From NCBI GenBank assembly GCA_037952775.1, contig JBANAY010000004.1, positions 8,680,001-8,744,000 on the forward strand: DNA of 64,000 bases, in the 5' to 3' direction. A program made the translations under genes and the position numbers. The DNA is from Clonostachys chloroleuca. Taxonomy: Eukaryota > Ascomycota > Sordariomycetes > Hypocreales > Bionectriaceae. Below, one piece after another: positions 48,193 to 58,531 of this stretch (positions are counted from its first letter, which is position 1; each line of letters opens with the position of its first letter). The notes under the pieces were generated by a model that saw only the letters and a list, made by a program, of their open reading frames with translations, was not told the origin of the DNA and did not search any database.

Positions 48193-49071
48193 ATCGACAC
48201 GGTTTCAGTCATATACCACCCTCCACTTAGCGGAAGGATGTTTATCATTACTATTCGTTCCTTGGGCCATGGGGAACGAATGCATCAGGTTCTCGGATCC
48301 CTTTGCGTTCCATCAACTTTTGTTCAGGGAGTCAAGTCGGAGTACATTTGGTTCATTAGATAGGTACAGGCCGCAAATGTGAAACGCAATGGTGATGGTT
48401 TGAGCCTTTGTTCAACTGTGTGGAAGGACTACATCACAACACTTTCACAAATCCTTTTCAAACGCAGCCTGGATGTCGACATTTCCCGGCCGTTTTTAGT
48501 GGGTTATCGAAAAACTCGGGATGGAAAAAGGCAGGCCGCACCTTCATCTTGGAATTACGAGCTCGTGCCCAGGCAGCGCAGCGGTTTGTTGTTCTAGTCG
48601 ACTATCAAGTGAAAGGTGGAGGTAGTTAAGGGCCCAACTGTTACAGTTATCAGCTTGCAGAGAGTAGTAAATCTAGTGTATGCTGCGAAATTGGCGAGAA
48701 TGAGGAAAGCTCGACGCAACTTTACCCAGTGTACTCTCTCAGATTGTAGCGGCAGGGTGATCCCAACGGATGAAATTATTTATGTCCGTATTCCTACAGT
48801 GACTGGGTTCACGCTGGGGATGACGATTTCGACGAGGCGCCAGATCGGAAGTCAGTGCACCTGCGGTCAAAGCCCTTCATTACATGGGAATCCATCATGT
48901 ATAGCTTAGCTACATGACTAAAAGAGCGGATCAAGTCTACAGTATACAGGGGTGGCCAGATCATGCTCCGGTCCGCACAATATATTGGATGAAAATAGTC
49001 ACCTATAAAGGAGAAAAGCAGCGCTAGGGTGCAGCTTCAATAGACGGCTCCTGCCATTAGATATCTTTATG
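48193..49071. other. Convergent intergenic region, no gene seen
   Basis: Between the PAQR and carrier 3' ends. Open frames at 48379-48909 lack any motif. Confidence 0.45.
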
Positions 49072-50393
49072 CTAGGTTGTTTTGGGCTGCAGGTTACCAT
49101 CTACTTTAACTGTGTCCTGCAGTTGGAGCTTTCTGCTGCCTGCTGCCCTTAGTTTCTTGACCATTCGTACCACTATTTCATACACCAGCATTGTTGTAAC
49201 AGAGGCTGGTATCGCTCCTAGCAAGCTAGCACCCATGCCAGAGTACAAGGCATGCCAGCCTTCTTCCTGAAAAATTCTTGCGAGTGTGCTCATAATACCT
49301 CGGTATAGATGGGGAAACTTCTCCCCGGATGTCCCTCCATTGTAACTCTTTCCTTTCCGTGAAACACTCCCACGCACAGGTAGGCGGCCGTCATTGATCG
49401 GTATTGCTGAAGTGACTGGGGTAAGGGGATATATTTTCCGTTGCGTTTGCAATCTTGTTCGAATAACTTCATGTGGATATGTGACTACGGTCGCACACGC
49501 TTTGCTCGTGGAGCTAGCTGTTAGTATCCCTAGGACTTGGAGCCATCCCTGGTCCTCATGCCAATTCCCAAGCTCTGATCCAGTCAAGTACATCTTAAAC
49601 TGCTCATACAATGGAAACTGCACAGCTAGGTGCGTAACCCCAAGTAGAGCTGGGGTTAATCCTGAATAGAGTGAAGCTACGCCTTCTCGACAAACCATCT
49701 TCCGGATGGCATCTATGACGGACTTGTATTCTCGTGGGGCATTTTTTATAGGGTTACTTGTCTGAGACATGAGTCTGGTCCTGATAACCCACAATGGATT
49801 CGTTAATAAGATAGAGCAGGTACCTCCAGCAACTGCGGACACGCTTGAGGATACCCATATATGTTGTTGCCCTTTGGCTTGAAGTTAGGACTACCTGCAA
49901 AAAATCTGGACAAATTACACCGTGAGAATGACTTACCATATCTCTCCTTTAAAGAATCAAGGATCTTGTGATATACTGTGAAATAGATCGCACCTCTGGG
50001 AAGATTAGCTAGCATGGTCGGTCCCAATCCTTGGTACATGCCCGCCAATCCCCCTTGATGCCACATTGCTCGCCCAGTGCCAATTAGACCCCTCTCTTGA
50101 AATGAACGTCGTGTGCGGACAGGGTCGAGCGTCCACAACTGGAGTCCACCCCTTCCTTGTAGTTTGGTTTTCGCAACGTCGAGCGGACAGATTATAACAC
50201 TGGATGCCACCCCACTGGTGGCTCCGGCAAAACTTCGAATCGAGGTGTCCGAGATACAGGCTGTCATCTGTTCCAAGTGGGAAAGATAGGAAATTGGTTC
50301 ATGTGGATATGACTCAAGGTCAGGCGCCCTGAAGTGGGCATTTTCGGTGTTTTGGGGCATGGGAGAGATGACTCGCGATACTTCCGAGGGCAT
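49072..50393 (-). CDS. Mitochondrial carrier, NAD+/pyrimidine-nucleotide (NDT1-like) type
   Basis: Inner-membrane solute carrier of the SLC25 family with three repeats. Exons 50393-49937 and 49877-49072 give 420 aa. Signature motifs at the end of each odd helix: CPLDVAKTKLQ, NPLWVIRTRLM and YPHEVIRTRLQ. The Trp in the second and His-Glu in the third signature match the yeast NDT1/YIA6 and RIM2 group better than ADP/ATP or phosphate carriers. The repeat-internal EG...LYSGLTPALLG and EEGWHALYSGMGASLLG motifs are intact. A loop of about 50 residues follows the third signature. The ATG at 50393 is chosen because upstream in-frame starts are not ATG. Exact substrate is inference. Confidence 0.87.
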
Positions 50394-50792
50394 TATGGAC
50401 CTGAGAGTTAGAAAGATAACGTCGTTGCATAGATGCACATTTACTTCGCTGTTCCATTTCGTAGGCTGTGCGTCATATGCACCTGGTGACTTTTACGGGG
50501 CGTAAAGTTGTGGCTTTGTGGCGCACGCGTTGAGGCTTAGATAATATGGATGCCCAGGCATGCGAAGAGCCATTGGAGACAGTAGACCGGCTGTTACCAC
50601 CCGACCCAAAAACCGACTACCTTTTGCTTAGTCACTCCTCGGCACGGACTTACGTTCTACCGTGATATGTTCAATCATTTACATATCACAGATATCAACA
50701 GATATGTTCGATATGTCCCATATCGAACCTAGCACCTTCTATATAAACACACTCTCTTCGCTATACTAGATAGATTCACTCCTTAGCTACTT
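50394..50792. other. Intergenic with TATA-like box
   Basis: Carries the carrier gene promoter. At 50660-50735 several ATATGTTC/ATATCGAAC words recur in both orientations. TATATAAAC at 50740-50748 sits upstream of the TPR relic. Confidence 0.4.
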
Positions 50793-51240
50793 GGCGATGT
50801 GCATCCGCAAACACTCTTAGCCATAGCAAATTTGGCTTTGGCATATTACCAACGAGCCAAGTATGAGGAGGCAAAGAACTCGCAACTGAAGTTCTCGTCA
50901 AGGGAGCCAATGTATTTGACGATACGCACCCCAGGAGGCTTTCCTGGATAAACAATCTTGCACTCTGTCTCCAGGAACAGGAACATTTCAATGAAGGACT
51001 TGAGTTGGGAAGGCGAGTCACGGAGTTGAGGAAGGTAGTGCTGGGGAATGATCACCCGGACATCCTCGCCGCTATGTCCAATGAGGCCATGGCGTACAAT
51101 GCCCAAGGCCAATGGAAGAAGGCTGAAGAGCTTATCGTAAATGTATTTCAGACTAGCAGATTGAAGTTAGGGGAAGATCATCCTTGTACATTGGTCTGCA
51201 GCTACAACCTGGCGCTGATTCACATCGGACAAGGTGCGTG
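50793..51240 (+). pseudogene. TPR repeat protein fragment with frameshift
   Basis: Reads GDVHPQTLLAIANLALAYYQ...KYEEAK, then shifts frame by one near 50870 and continues ELATEVLVKG, WINNLALCLQEQEHFNEGLELG, LGNDHPDILAAMSNEAMAYN, QGQWKKAEELIVNV and LGEDHPCTLVCSYNLALIHIGQG. These are at least three kinesin-light-chain-type TPR units. There is no start codon-proximal domain and no NB-ARC module. Similarity ends at about 51240, exactly where repeat R1-like and helicase-associated sequence begins. Confidence 0.65.
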
Positions 51241-51261
51241 GCACTGTGGCTCGGGGGATAT

Positions 51262-51312
51262 GCCTGAGGAACGTAAGAGACGAAGGATCTTCCTTCCGCG
51301 CCCTCCTAACCC
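51262..51312 (+). repeat. Dispersed repeat R1, copy e (partial)
   Basis: GCCTGAGGAACG followed by ATCTTCCTTCCGCGCCCTCC matches the middle of the R1 copies at 53781 and 55323. It lies at the junction of the TPR fragment with the helicase relic. Confidence 0.5.
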
Positions 51313-51540
51313 CTCAACGCCCGGTTCGCTCGGCGATCTGAGCACTTCTAAGCCCCTTTTAATGCGCCACCATTTACGAGCCACCACCTTCGTGAAACGA
51401 GCCACATCGGAGGAGCCACAAACTTCACCAGAATTTTGCGGCTGTGCTCCACACTCTGCAGAACGCCGTGCGAGACTCCGACGCCACGAGAGGCTCCGGT
51501 CTTGACGAATTTCATGCGCGATCTGCTGGAATAGACTTCG

Positions 51541-53462
51541 GTGGAGGAGGAAAAGCCTTTCATGCAGCGTCCCGATGGCTTCTATCAGCAGATCCGCCGC
51601 GCTCAGGACGCTCCCCTATGCCACGTTCAGACCCTGTCCGTGGAGGATGTCCAAGCCGCTGCGAAGGCCCAGGAGATGCTCCATCTGCAGATGCTGGACG
51701 AGATCGAGATAGGCCCACAGGGTGGCCGACATCACCCGCCCAACGACGACATAGATGATATGCTTGCCCGGCACTATGATGCGCAGATCCCCCTCCTACA
51801 GCCAAGTCGAGCCACAGCTGACCAGGGTCCACGAATGCTTGTCGATGTCAACATGGCAGCTAGCTTCAAGGAATTAGGACGCACCGCCGCCTCAGAGAAA
51901 ACGCTCAACTCTCTGCAGACGAGGGCTCTTCAACTGGTGTGCAGGTTCTTGGACAGACACTCTGCAGATCCCGAACTGGCGGGTCAGCATCTCCAGTACA
52001 TCGGCGGCCCAGGCGGTACGGGCAAGTCCAGGGTTGTCGAGGCCCTGAAATGGGTCTTTTCGGCGAGAGGCCAACCACATCTTCTTCAGATCACGGGTGC
52101 CTCGGGGAGTGCAGCGGCACAGATCGGTAGCACGACCTTGCATTCTGCCTGTGGGCTGGATACCCGGCGCTCCCCCGACAAGCAACCCCCACTCTTCTCA
52201 GAGGCCAAGAAGTAGGTGTGGAAGCAGAAGCTAGTCCTTGTGATTGATGAAGTTAGCATGGTTGGAGGCGCTACTCTATACGAGGCCAGCTGTCATGTCC
52301 AGTCACTCCGCGACTGCTCAGATAAGCCCTTCGGCGGTCTCCCTGTTGTTCTCTTGATAGGTGACTTTTACCAGTTCGCCCCAGTACGGGAGACGAGCCT
52401 CCTAGTAGACCGAATGGCTGGTCTCGCCTCCGCCCCTGTGAGCTAGGCCACGATTTTTCATCACCGCGGCTTCAGTCTCTGGCTGATGTTCAAGACCGTC
52501 GTTATTCTCGAAGAGCAGGTTCGCGCGCGGCACGACCCCGAGCTAGGTGCTCTTCTGGACAGAGTGCGACATGGCACTCAGACATGGCAAGACCTGCACC
52601 TGCTGAATACAAAGCTCGTCGACCGCTCCGATATTACCTTCAGCAATGGCTTGCGTGCCATAACACCTCTCAACCGCAACCGATGGAGCCTCAATGTGGA
52701 GGCCGTTGTCGACTGGGCGCGCTTCAACGAGAGGCACATCTCCGTCTTCGTGTCGACCCATATCTGGAGAAGAACAGGTCTGTCCCAGTACGAGATCGCG
52801 CGGGCAATCGAGCAAGGGGACGACTCCAAGTGCAAGGTCCCGGGCCTCTTCTTCTATGCCCAGGGGATGCCTGTCGTTGTCAACAAGAACATATACACTG
52901 GGCTGAGAGTTGTCAATGGCGCAGAGTTCACTGCGGCAGACGTCATCCCCGATCCAAAATACCCAGGATACCATCTTGCGGACGACGTCACCATCCACTT
53001 CGGCCCCCCGCTAGGTATCTTATTGCAGTCAAGTGAGACAGCGAGTTTGGTGGTCCCCGTCCTTCCAGCGGAGACGGTGCTCATCCGCCCAATCTCGCAC
53101 ACCCTTGATCCAACCGATTCGCCTTCAAGTTCTTGTCAACGAAGTGCACGCGGCGAGGACTGCCAGTTGTCCCGGCCTTCGTTCTTACCGACTACAAGTC
53201 CCAGTCTAAAACTTTCGGGGAGGTTCTCTTGGAGTTGAGGGGAAATCGTATGACGAATGGCGAGCCCTCTAAATGTGATTTTACCAGCCTCTACGTGCAG
53301 TTGTCCAGGTGTATGACGCTTCGAGGCATCAAGCTTCTCAGCCCCGTGCGGCCGCAGGACTTTATAAATAATAAGCTGGACCAGGCTATGGTTGATGCGA
53401 TGCAGAGACTCAAGAACCTGGCCGGGGAGACGAAACGAACTTATGAGGGGCAAAATTTGTGA
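51541..53462 (+). pseudogene. PIF1-type helicase relic (Helitron-like)
   Basis: Superfamily 1 5'-3' DNA helicase of the PIF1/Helitron group. Motifs in order: Walker A GGPGGTGKSRVV (about 52003), Walker B LVLVIDEVSMVGG (about 52228), motif III LIGDFYQFAPV (about 52345), FKTVVILEEQVRARHD, QGMPVVVNKNIYTGLRVVNGA and the C-terminal LYVQLSRCMTLRGIKLLSP (about 53290). The frame is interrupted by TAG at 52213-52215 and TAG at 52444-52446 and shifts near 53115. Both stops sit where a CAG or similar codon would be one transition away. No Rep/HUH endonuclease domain is visible, so Helitron origin is inferred from helicase type only. R1 repeat copies lie on both sides (51262, 53781). Confidence 0.75.
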
Positions 53463-54075
53463 CGCTCGGAATCAGCCGCGTGTTACACATCTCCATGCAT
53501 ATCAAGAGGTCTTTACCGGGGAATGGATTGAGCGTGATTCCTACTATCTAACTTTCTCGTAGGTCTTAAGGGTGTTCATTTCAACATTATATTGAACCTT
53601 TATATTGGGAACTGGGATTACGATAATGATGAGTGAGAGAATCTCATTGGTCTGTGCCCTAATTAAACCCTTAAAAACTTTGGGTGGCCCGTGCGCCCAT
53701 CAGCCACAGTCATGATTCTCGCGACATCTCATCTCAAACAAACGACTGTAAAACCCTTCATCAAACCCACAAATTGAAACACTCGTTCCGAAAGCTTTGA
53801 TGGCGGGCCCGTAGGGGCCGGTCTCCTGTTTGCCTTGAGGAACGAAAGGCTCTTTCTTCCGCCCCCTCCTTCCTTCAATCGTCTGCGCCACGGTTTGCGC
53901 CATAGTTTGCGCCACATATGTGTGTAAAGACAACTAATTTTAAGCGGTTTGACTCTTATCAGTGATACATGTAATACGACTAACCTGGCCTAAGGCGGGG
54001 TAGTGCAACCAGGCCCCTCCACTTACGCTTGTCTGTCTCCTGTCGGATATTGTAAATTTATCCCCAAGCATCACA
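53463..54075. other. Intergenic with repeat R1 copy a
   Basis: Repeat R1 occupies 53781-53922; otherwise nothing recognised. Promoter of the BTB gene lies at the right end. Confidence 0.45.
53781..53922 (+). repeat. Dispersed repeat R1, copy a
   Basis: ACTCGTTCCGAAAG ... CCGGTCTCCTGT ... CTTGAGGAACGAAAGG ... TTCCGCCCCCTCC ... then three spaced TTGCGCCA words. Closely matches 55323-55470. The spaced TTGCGCCA words form a short imperfect tandem array of period 12. Confidence 0.75.
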
Positions 54076-55058
54076 ATGTCCTCCGATATCCTTGTGGGAG
54101 ATGCCAATAAGATAGACGCAATTGTTAATATTGCTGCGAACGGTGATGTTGTGTTTATTGTTGGACCTAATAGCAAGCGCCTCAAGGTCCACTCACTCTT
54201 TCTCACCAACGCGGCAAAAGTTTTCCAGGCTATGTTGGGTCCTCACTTTAAAGAAGGTCACCAGCTGGCACAGCCTGGCTTAACCGAGATTGAGCTTCCT
54301 GAAGATGATACGGAAGCTATAGAAACGGTTTTCAATATTATTCATGGCCGCAACAACAAGGTCTCAGATACGCTAAACCTTGACGAGCTGCTTCAAGTAG
54401 CTATCATCATCGATAAGTACGAGTGTCACATTCCGCTCACCTTCGCTTTGAAGTTATGGCTTAGCTCTGTAAGCACCACCGACCCGGTGCAGATGTGTAC
54501 CTTAGCCATGGTTGGAGTGGTCTTACGCAACCAAGCAACGTTTGCGGACGCAACATCTGCACTCATACTAAATCACTATGAGAGTTACCTTAGTCTGGTA
54601 AATATGCAAGGAAATATACCAGTACTAGACCCGATTACACAGCTAAGAATCGCAGGTATGTCTATCTCGATTCAGAATTTACTAGGCTAGGTAACTAACC
54701 ACAAAGGATAACTCTAGCAATGTTAGAGGACAGGCGCAGTAAACTGCAGGTTAAATTATTTGAAGAGATAATCGCTAGGGATTGGCACTGTCGCTCCAGT
54801 GGTATGGAAGGCCGGCACAAACCGGACTAGCTCGCCGAATTGGCAAGCCGGGCCGGCAGCCTTGCTCAGAGACCAATCTCAAGCATTCTCGAATCGCTGC
54901 GTCAGAGAACTGAGCTTAATTATGGATGGGGAGGCATATCGACTGATATGAATGATATCTTCCAATCTATAGTGGCTAGTTGCGAGAAATACCACGTGAA
55001 TGAGGGTGGCCTATGCTTGTTCTGTGCGATGGCAGAAGGACCCCATGAAGGCCATTAA
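54076..55058 (+). pseudogene. BTB/POZ-domain protein with premature TAG
   Basis: From ATG 54076: AANGDVVFIVGPNSKRLKVHS, FLTNAAKVFQAMLGPHFKEG, EIELPEDDTEAIETVFNIIHG, the standard fungal BTB fold (residues about 20-110), followed by a BACK-like helical part. A GT-AG intron at 54656-54717 leads in phase to MLEDRRSKLQVKLFEEIIARDW. An in-frame TAG at 54828-54830 then stops the protein at 230 aa. The frame continues open to 55058 (SISSILESLRQR, GGLCLFCAMAEG with the CxxC of the family), giving 306 aa without the stop. Either a recent nonsense mutation or a truncated but working BTB protein. Partners unknown. Confidence 0.72.
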
Positions 55059-56427
55059 TAAGTCCAGAGTCTATTTAAGGGAAAAAAAAATAAAATCCTA
55101 CCGCAGTCGCTGTACGGTAACCAATATAAGAACTTAATGTATCTACAAACTGTTTTAGGATTAAATGTTGTTACTATAGCAATAACTAATACTATTTATA
55201 GCGCACTAAAATAGTTGCAGGCAACCCAGGACGTAAACGATATATACCTAGCACCCAGGCTTCATAAGATATGTACTTGTGCCAGGCTCATTCTTTCATG
55301 AGGTAAGCGTCTTTCTTCCCAAGCTCTTAACTCGTTCCGAAAAGGCATTGGCGGTCCCTGAAGGGGGACCGGTCTCCTGTGCCTTTGAGGAACGAAAAGG
55401 TTCTTTCTTCCGCCCCCTCCTTCCTTCAATCGTCTGCGCCACGGTTTGCGCCACGGTTTGCGCCATAGCAGCCGACAGCCGCTTCGTCCTATTCCCTTGG
55501 ACGGCCACCCGGCGCCTCTGTAGATCTTGATTATCTGCTAAAATAGATTTACTGATGTCACACATCCAACACTACGACTTCCCATTCTCCGAGCGCGCCA
55601 TTTCGTGGAGGTGGCTCTGATTCTGTGGCTCGCTACTTTTCTCCTGGTCTTGCAGACCCTTGTTTGCGCTCTCATCGACATTACTAGAGCCTGGTATGGG
55701 AGCTCTTGGATGAGATATACTCTCCCGGCGTGGGTGTTGGGTCCCAGTCTTGATTTTTCCAATATCGGAACCCCTCTGGGCTTGCGAAAGGGCAAAGTCA
55801 CCGGAATCGAAATACCTTCTTTCCTATATACAATTAATACTATACCAGAATGAGACCGAGAGATGATTAGGAGGGTGCTTGGGTGAAGCACGTATATACA
55901 TACATCCAACTGATGGTCAAGGAGATCTTGATGTGGTGTCCTTCCATAAATTTCTCGGAGACTCTCTGCCCTGTTACTAGGCGTCTGGCCTCGCGAATCG
56001 TTAGGTATTTAGCGCTTTATTGGAGAATATAGATATATACTCACTCGCCTTGGAATATCCTTTTGTCTGGGATTCCATCGTAGGATATATGGTGCTGTAC
56101 TGAGGCGGGGCCGGTAAACGCCAACGGTTTAATATACACAAAAGTAAATATATGTAGTTTCCCTTGGGGAGATTAAGTATGCATGGTCACGATGCATTTG
56201 CCACTCCCCCCACATCCTCGGTGAGCGCCTATCGATTGTGGAGGGGTCATTCAACTCACGTCATGATTCATCGGCGCTTGCCGACATGTGAAACTGATGT
56301 CATAGTCCGCCACGAGTGCTCCAATACGGGCGGCTTGGAGCCGACAGCTCACGATAAGTTAAAGGAGAGCCCTTCCCTCAGATATCCCCGCCTTCTATAT
56401 AATCTTCCTACAGTTTTTAAGAGAGAT
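55059..56427. other. Intergenic with repeat R1 copy b
   Basis: R1 at 55323-55470. An open frame at 55605-55853 has one hydrophobic stretch (LILWLATFLLVLQTLVCALI) but no family match. Rest uninterpretable. Confidence 0.4.
55323..55470 (+). repeat. Dispersed repeat R1, copy b
   Basis: CTCTTAACTCGTTCCGAAAAGG ... GGGGGACCGGTCTCCTGT ... GAGGAACGAAAAGG ... CTTCCGCCCCCTCCTTCC ... with three TTGCGCCA/CTGCGCCA words. Best-preserved R1 copy. Confidence 0.78.
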
Positions 56428-57303
56428 ATGTCGTTTGTTAGTCTGCCAAACGAATTGCTTCTCTGTATAGCAGAGAATCTGGAATTAGAGAGAGATATTA
56501 ATAGCTTAGCTCGATCGAATCATCGCCTTCACCATTTGCTACGTACTTATCTCTATTTTCATAATGTTAAGCAGTCAGGAGGATCAGCACTTTTATGGGG
56601 CTCAGAATATGGGGAAGTGGCCGCAGCTCGAATGTCGTTAGAGAATGGAGCTGATATCCAATGTATGACTGCTGATGGCTGGACTCCATTATTACTAGCT
56701 GCGGAAAACGGGCATGGTTCAGTGGTGGAGTTATTACTTGCAAAGGATAATCTTGACGCAGGCTCCAACGGAAGGCTCTACAATCGTCACACGCCACTAT
56801 CACGAGCCGCAACGAACGGCCATGAAGGAATTGTGAAGCTGTTATTAGCTAGAGAGGATGTTAACCCCGACTCTATGGATAACTTCCGGCGAACACCTCT
56901 ATTTCATGCGGCACGGAAGGGACATAGTACCGTGGCGGAGTTAATACTTGCAACGGCTGGCGTGGCACCGGACTCTAAGGACAAGTACGGTCAGACCCCG
57001 TTGTCAATTGCGGCAGAGAATGGGCACAGGGAAGTTGTGAAACTGCTACTCGCGGAGGACGCCGTTGACCCAAATTCCAGGGATAAATATGGTTGGACAC
57101 CATTGTCACGGGCGGTGGCGAACAGAAAGAAAGTAGTAATGCGGCTACTTCTCGAAAGGGGGGCTATCGACCCAGACTTCAAGGACTCTTATGGGTCCAT
57201 ATGGCTGGATGCCGCTGTTATGCGGCGCAGGGAACGGGTCTGCAGTAGTGAAGCTGCGGCTTGCGAGGAGTGCCGTCGACCCAAACTCTACAGACGGAAA
57301 TGA
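56428..57303 (+). CDS. F-box/ankyrin-repeat protein with C-terminal frameshift
   Basis: The ATG at 56428 opens FVSLPNELLLCIAENLELE, an F-box, followed by six ankyrin units (DGWTPLLLAAENGHGSVVELLL, RHTPLSRAATNGHEGIVKLLL, RRTPLFHAARKGHSTVAELIL, GQTPLSIAAENGHREVVKLLL, GWTPLSRAVANRKKVVMRLLL). Such proteins are candidate substrate adaptors of SCF ubiquitin ligases. At about 57190 a ten-base near-duplication (TATGGGTCCA beside TATGGCTGGA) throws the seventh ankyrin unit out of frame. The unit continues in another frame as GWMPLLCGAGNGSAVVKLRL and VDPNS. The annotated frame instead ends in a basic, Cys-containing tail, 291 aa. An in-frame upstream extension to 56164 has no domain. Confidence 0.75.
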   Translation: MSFVSLPNELLLCIAENLELERDINSLARSNHRLHHLLRTYLYFHNVKQSGGSALLWGSEYGEVAAARMSLENGADIQCMTADGWTPLLLAAENGHGSVVELLLAKDNLDAGSNGRLYNRHTPLSRAATNGHEGIVKLLLAREDVNPDSMDNFRRTPLFHAARKGHSTVAELILATAGVAPDSKDKYGQTPLSIAAENGHREVVKLLLAEDAVDPNSRDKYGWTPLSRAVANRKKVVMRLLLERGAIDPDFKDSYGSIWLDAAVMRRRERVCSSEAAACEECRRPKLYRRK

Positions 57304-57359
57304 TTCGATGATAAACGAATCTAATTCTCCCAACATCACACCACACAATGACGACTTAG

Positions 57360-57416
57360 CTCTTAACTCGTTCCGAAAAGGCGTTGGCGGTCCCTAAAGG
57401 GGGACCGGTCTCCTGT
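57360..57416 (+). repeat. Dispersed repeat R1, copy c (left part only)
   Basis: CTCTTAACTCGTTCCGAAAAGGC ... CCGGTCTCCTGT matches the left 60 bp of copy b almost exactly, then stops. Confidence 0.7.
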
Positions 57417-57837
57417 ACTATAATTAAACGCTACTTAACCTCGATTCCTCACACACTCTTCAGCACTACTTCTCCCATCTCTCCAGTACTACGCCTCTCG
57501 CCTCTCTAGCACTACGCGTCTCACCTCGCTAGCACTGTCTATAGCTTCTTTTAAGTACTATACCTTATGTCCAAGAGAGATAAAACATACAATAGGTACC
57601 CACACCATATGTCAAGCGTAAGGATCACAACTATTGTAAATAACTTCACGGTGGCAATGGATTCTAAATCGCAGGCAGCATCCTGCTGCCTATACGATCA
57701 GCAGAATGAATAGCAAAAGAGACTGGCTTTCGTCGCTCCTTTAGATAGAAAACAAGCGCTCATTCGATCTCAATTGTCCATCCGTACGTGTGATACCATA
57801 GGCTGATAATGGCTCTTAAATTAATTAATTAATTAAT

Positions 57838-58291
57838 AATCACATGAACTGCGTACGCCGAGTTGCGTACGAGACCCACCGCGTACAGAGTGCACTAAAC
57901 AGGACCGCGCAAAGTCGCGTACGAGAATGGCCAATCTCTCGCGTACGCAAACGCTGTCCCCGCCCACGCAAACGCTTTTCCTATTCGGCGCATCGCACAA
58001 AGCATTACCGCGTACGCAGAGTTAGCGTTATAGCGACCCCTTGCCAGCATCATCATTCGCTCTGAATACCATGTTGGGCCTTGTCTTTTTACCAATTGCG
58101 TATTAGCGAACTATAGTAAGACTCCTCGAAACAGCCCCAGTTTCAGGCCTTGCACGCAAGTGACAACGTTACCACAGAGCCAACCAATTTCTCGCCAATA
58201 GTGCAATATCAAATTATATGAGCGCTCTTTTCACTCCTGCGAAATCATGCAAGGAACCTGGCTCCAGCTGGCTCTTAACACTGCGAAGACG
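57838..58291. repeat. Dispersed repeat R2, copy 2
   Basis: Same orientation as 36531-36976 and similar over its whole length: ACTGCGTACGCCGAGTTGCG at the start, CTGAATACCATG and TTGCGTATTAGCGAACTA in the middle, CCAGCTGGCTCTTAACAC at the end. Preceded by a TTAA microsatellite. Confidence 0.72.
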
Positions 58292-58531
58292 CCATTCTGT
58301 CTAAAACCGCTAAGAACATGGCTTGGAATTTTTTCTCTTTCCTTGATTCGAACTCGAAGTTTTGTTGTAATAGAGCCGGACTTCATCGTGCTGCTTGTTG
58401 TAACTGGATTTATTACTAAGAGGATAGCAGAGGAGGTCTGGGTTGTAGCTTAGGCGGTCTGAAGTTGCGAGCAATTACATGATAGCCGAAAAATAGCCGA
58501 CCACAACACCACTCCGACCCACTTTCTCTAC

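Larger units (their letters stand above)
57304..58531. other. Intergenic, repeat-rich
   Basis: Contains R1 copy c (57360-57416), a (TTAA)n microsatellite at about 57819-57837 and R2 copy 2 (57838-58291). A short array of TCTCTAGCACTACGC-like words lies at 57470-57540. Confidence 0.5.
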
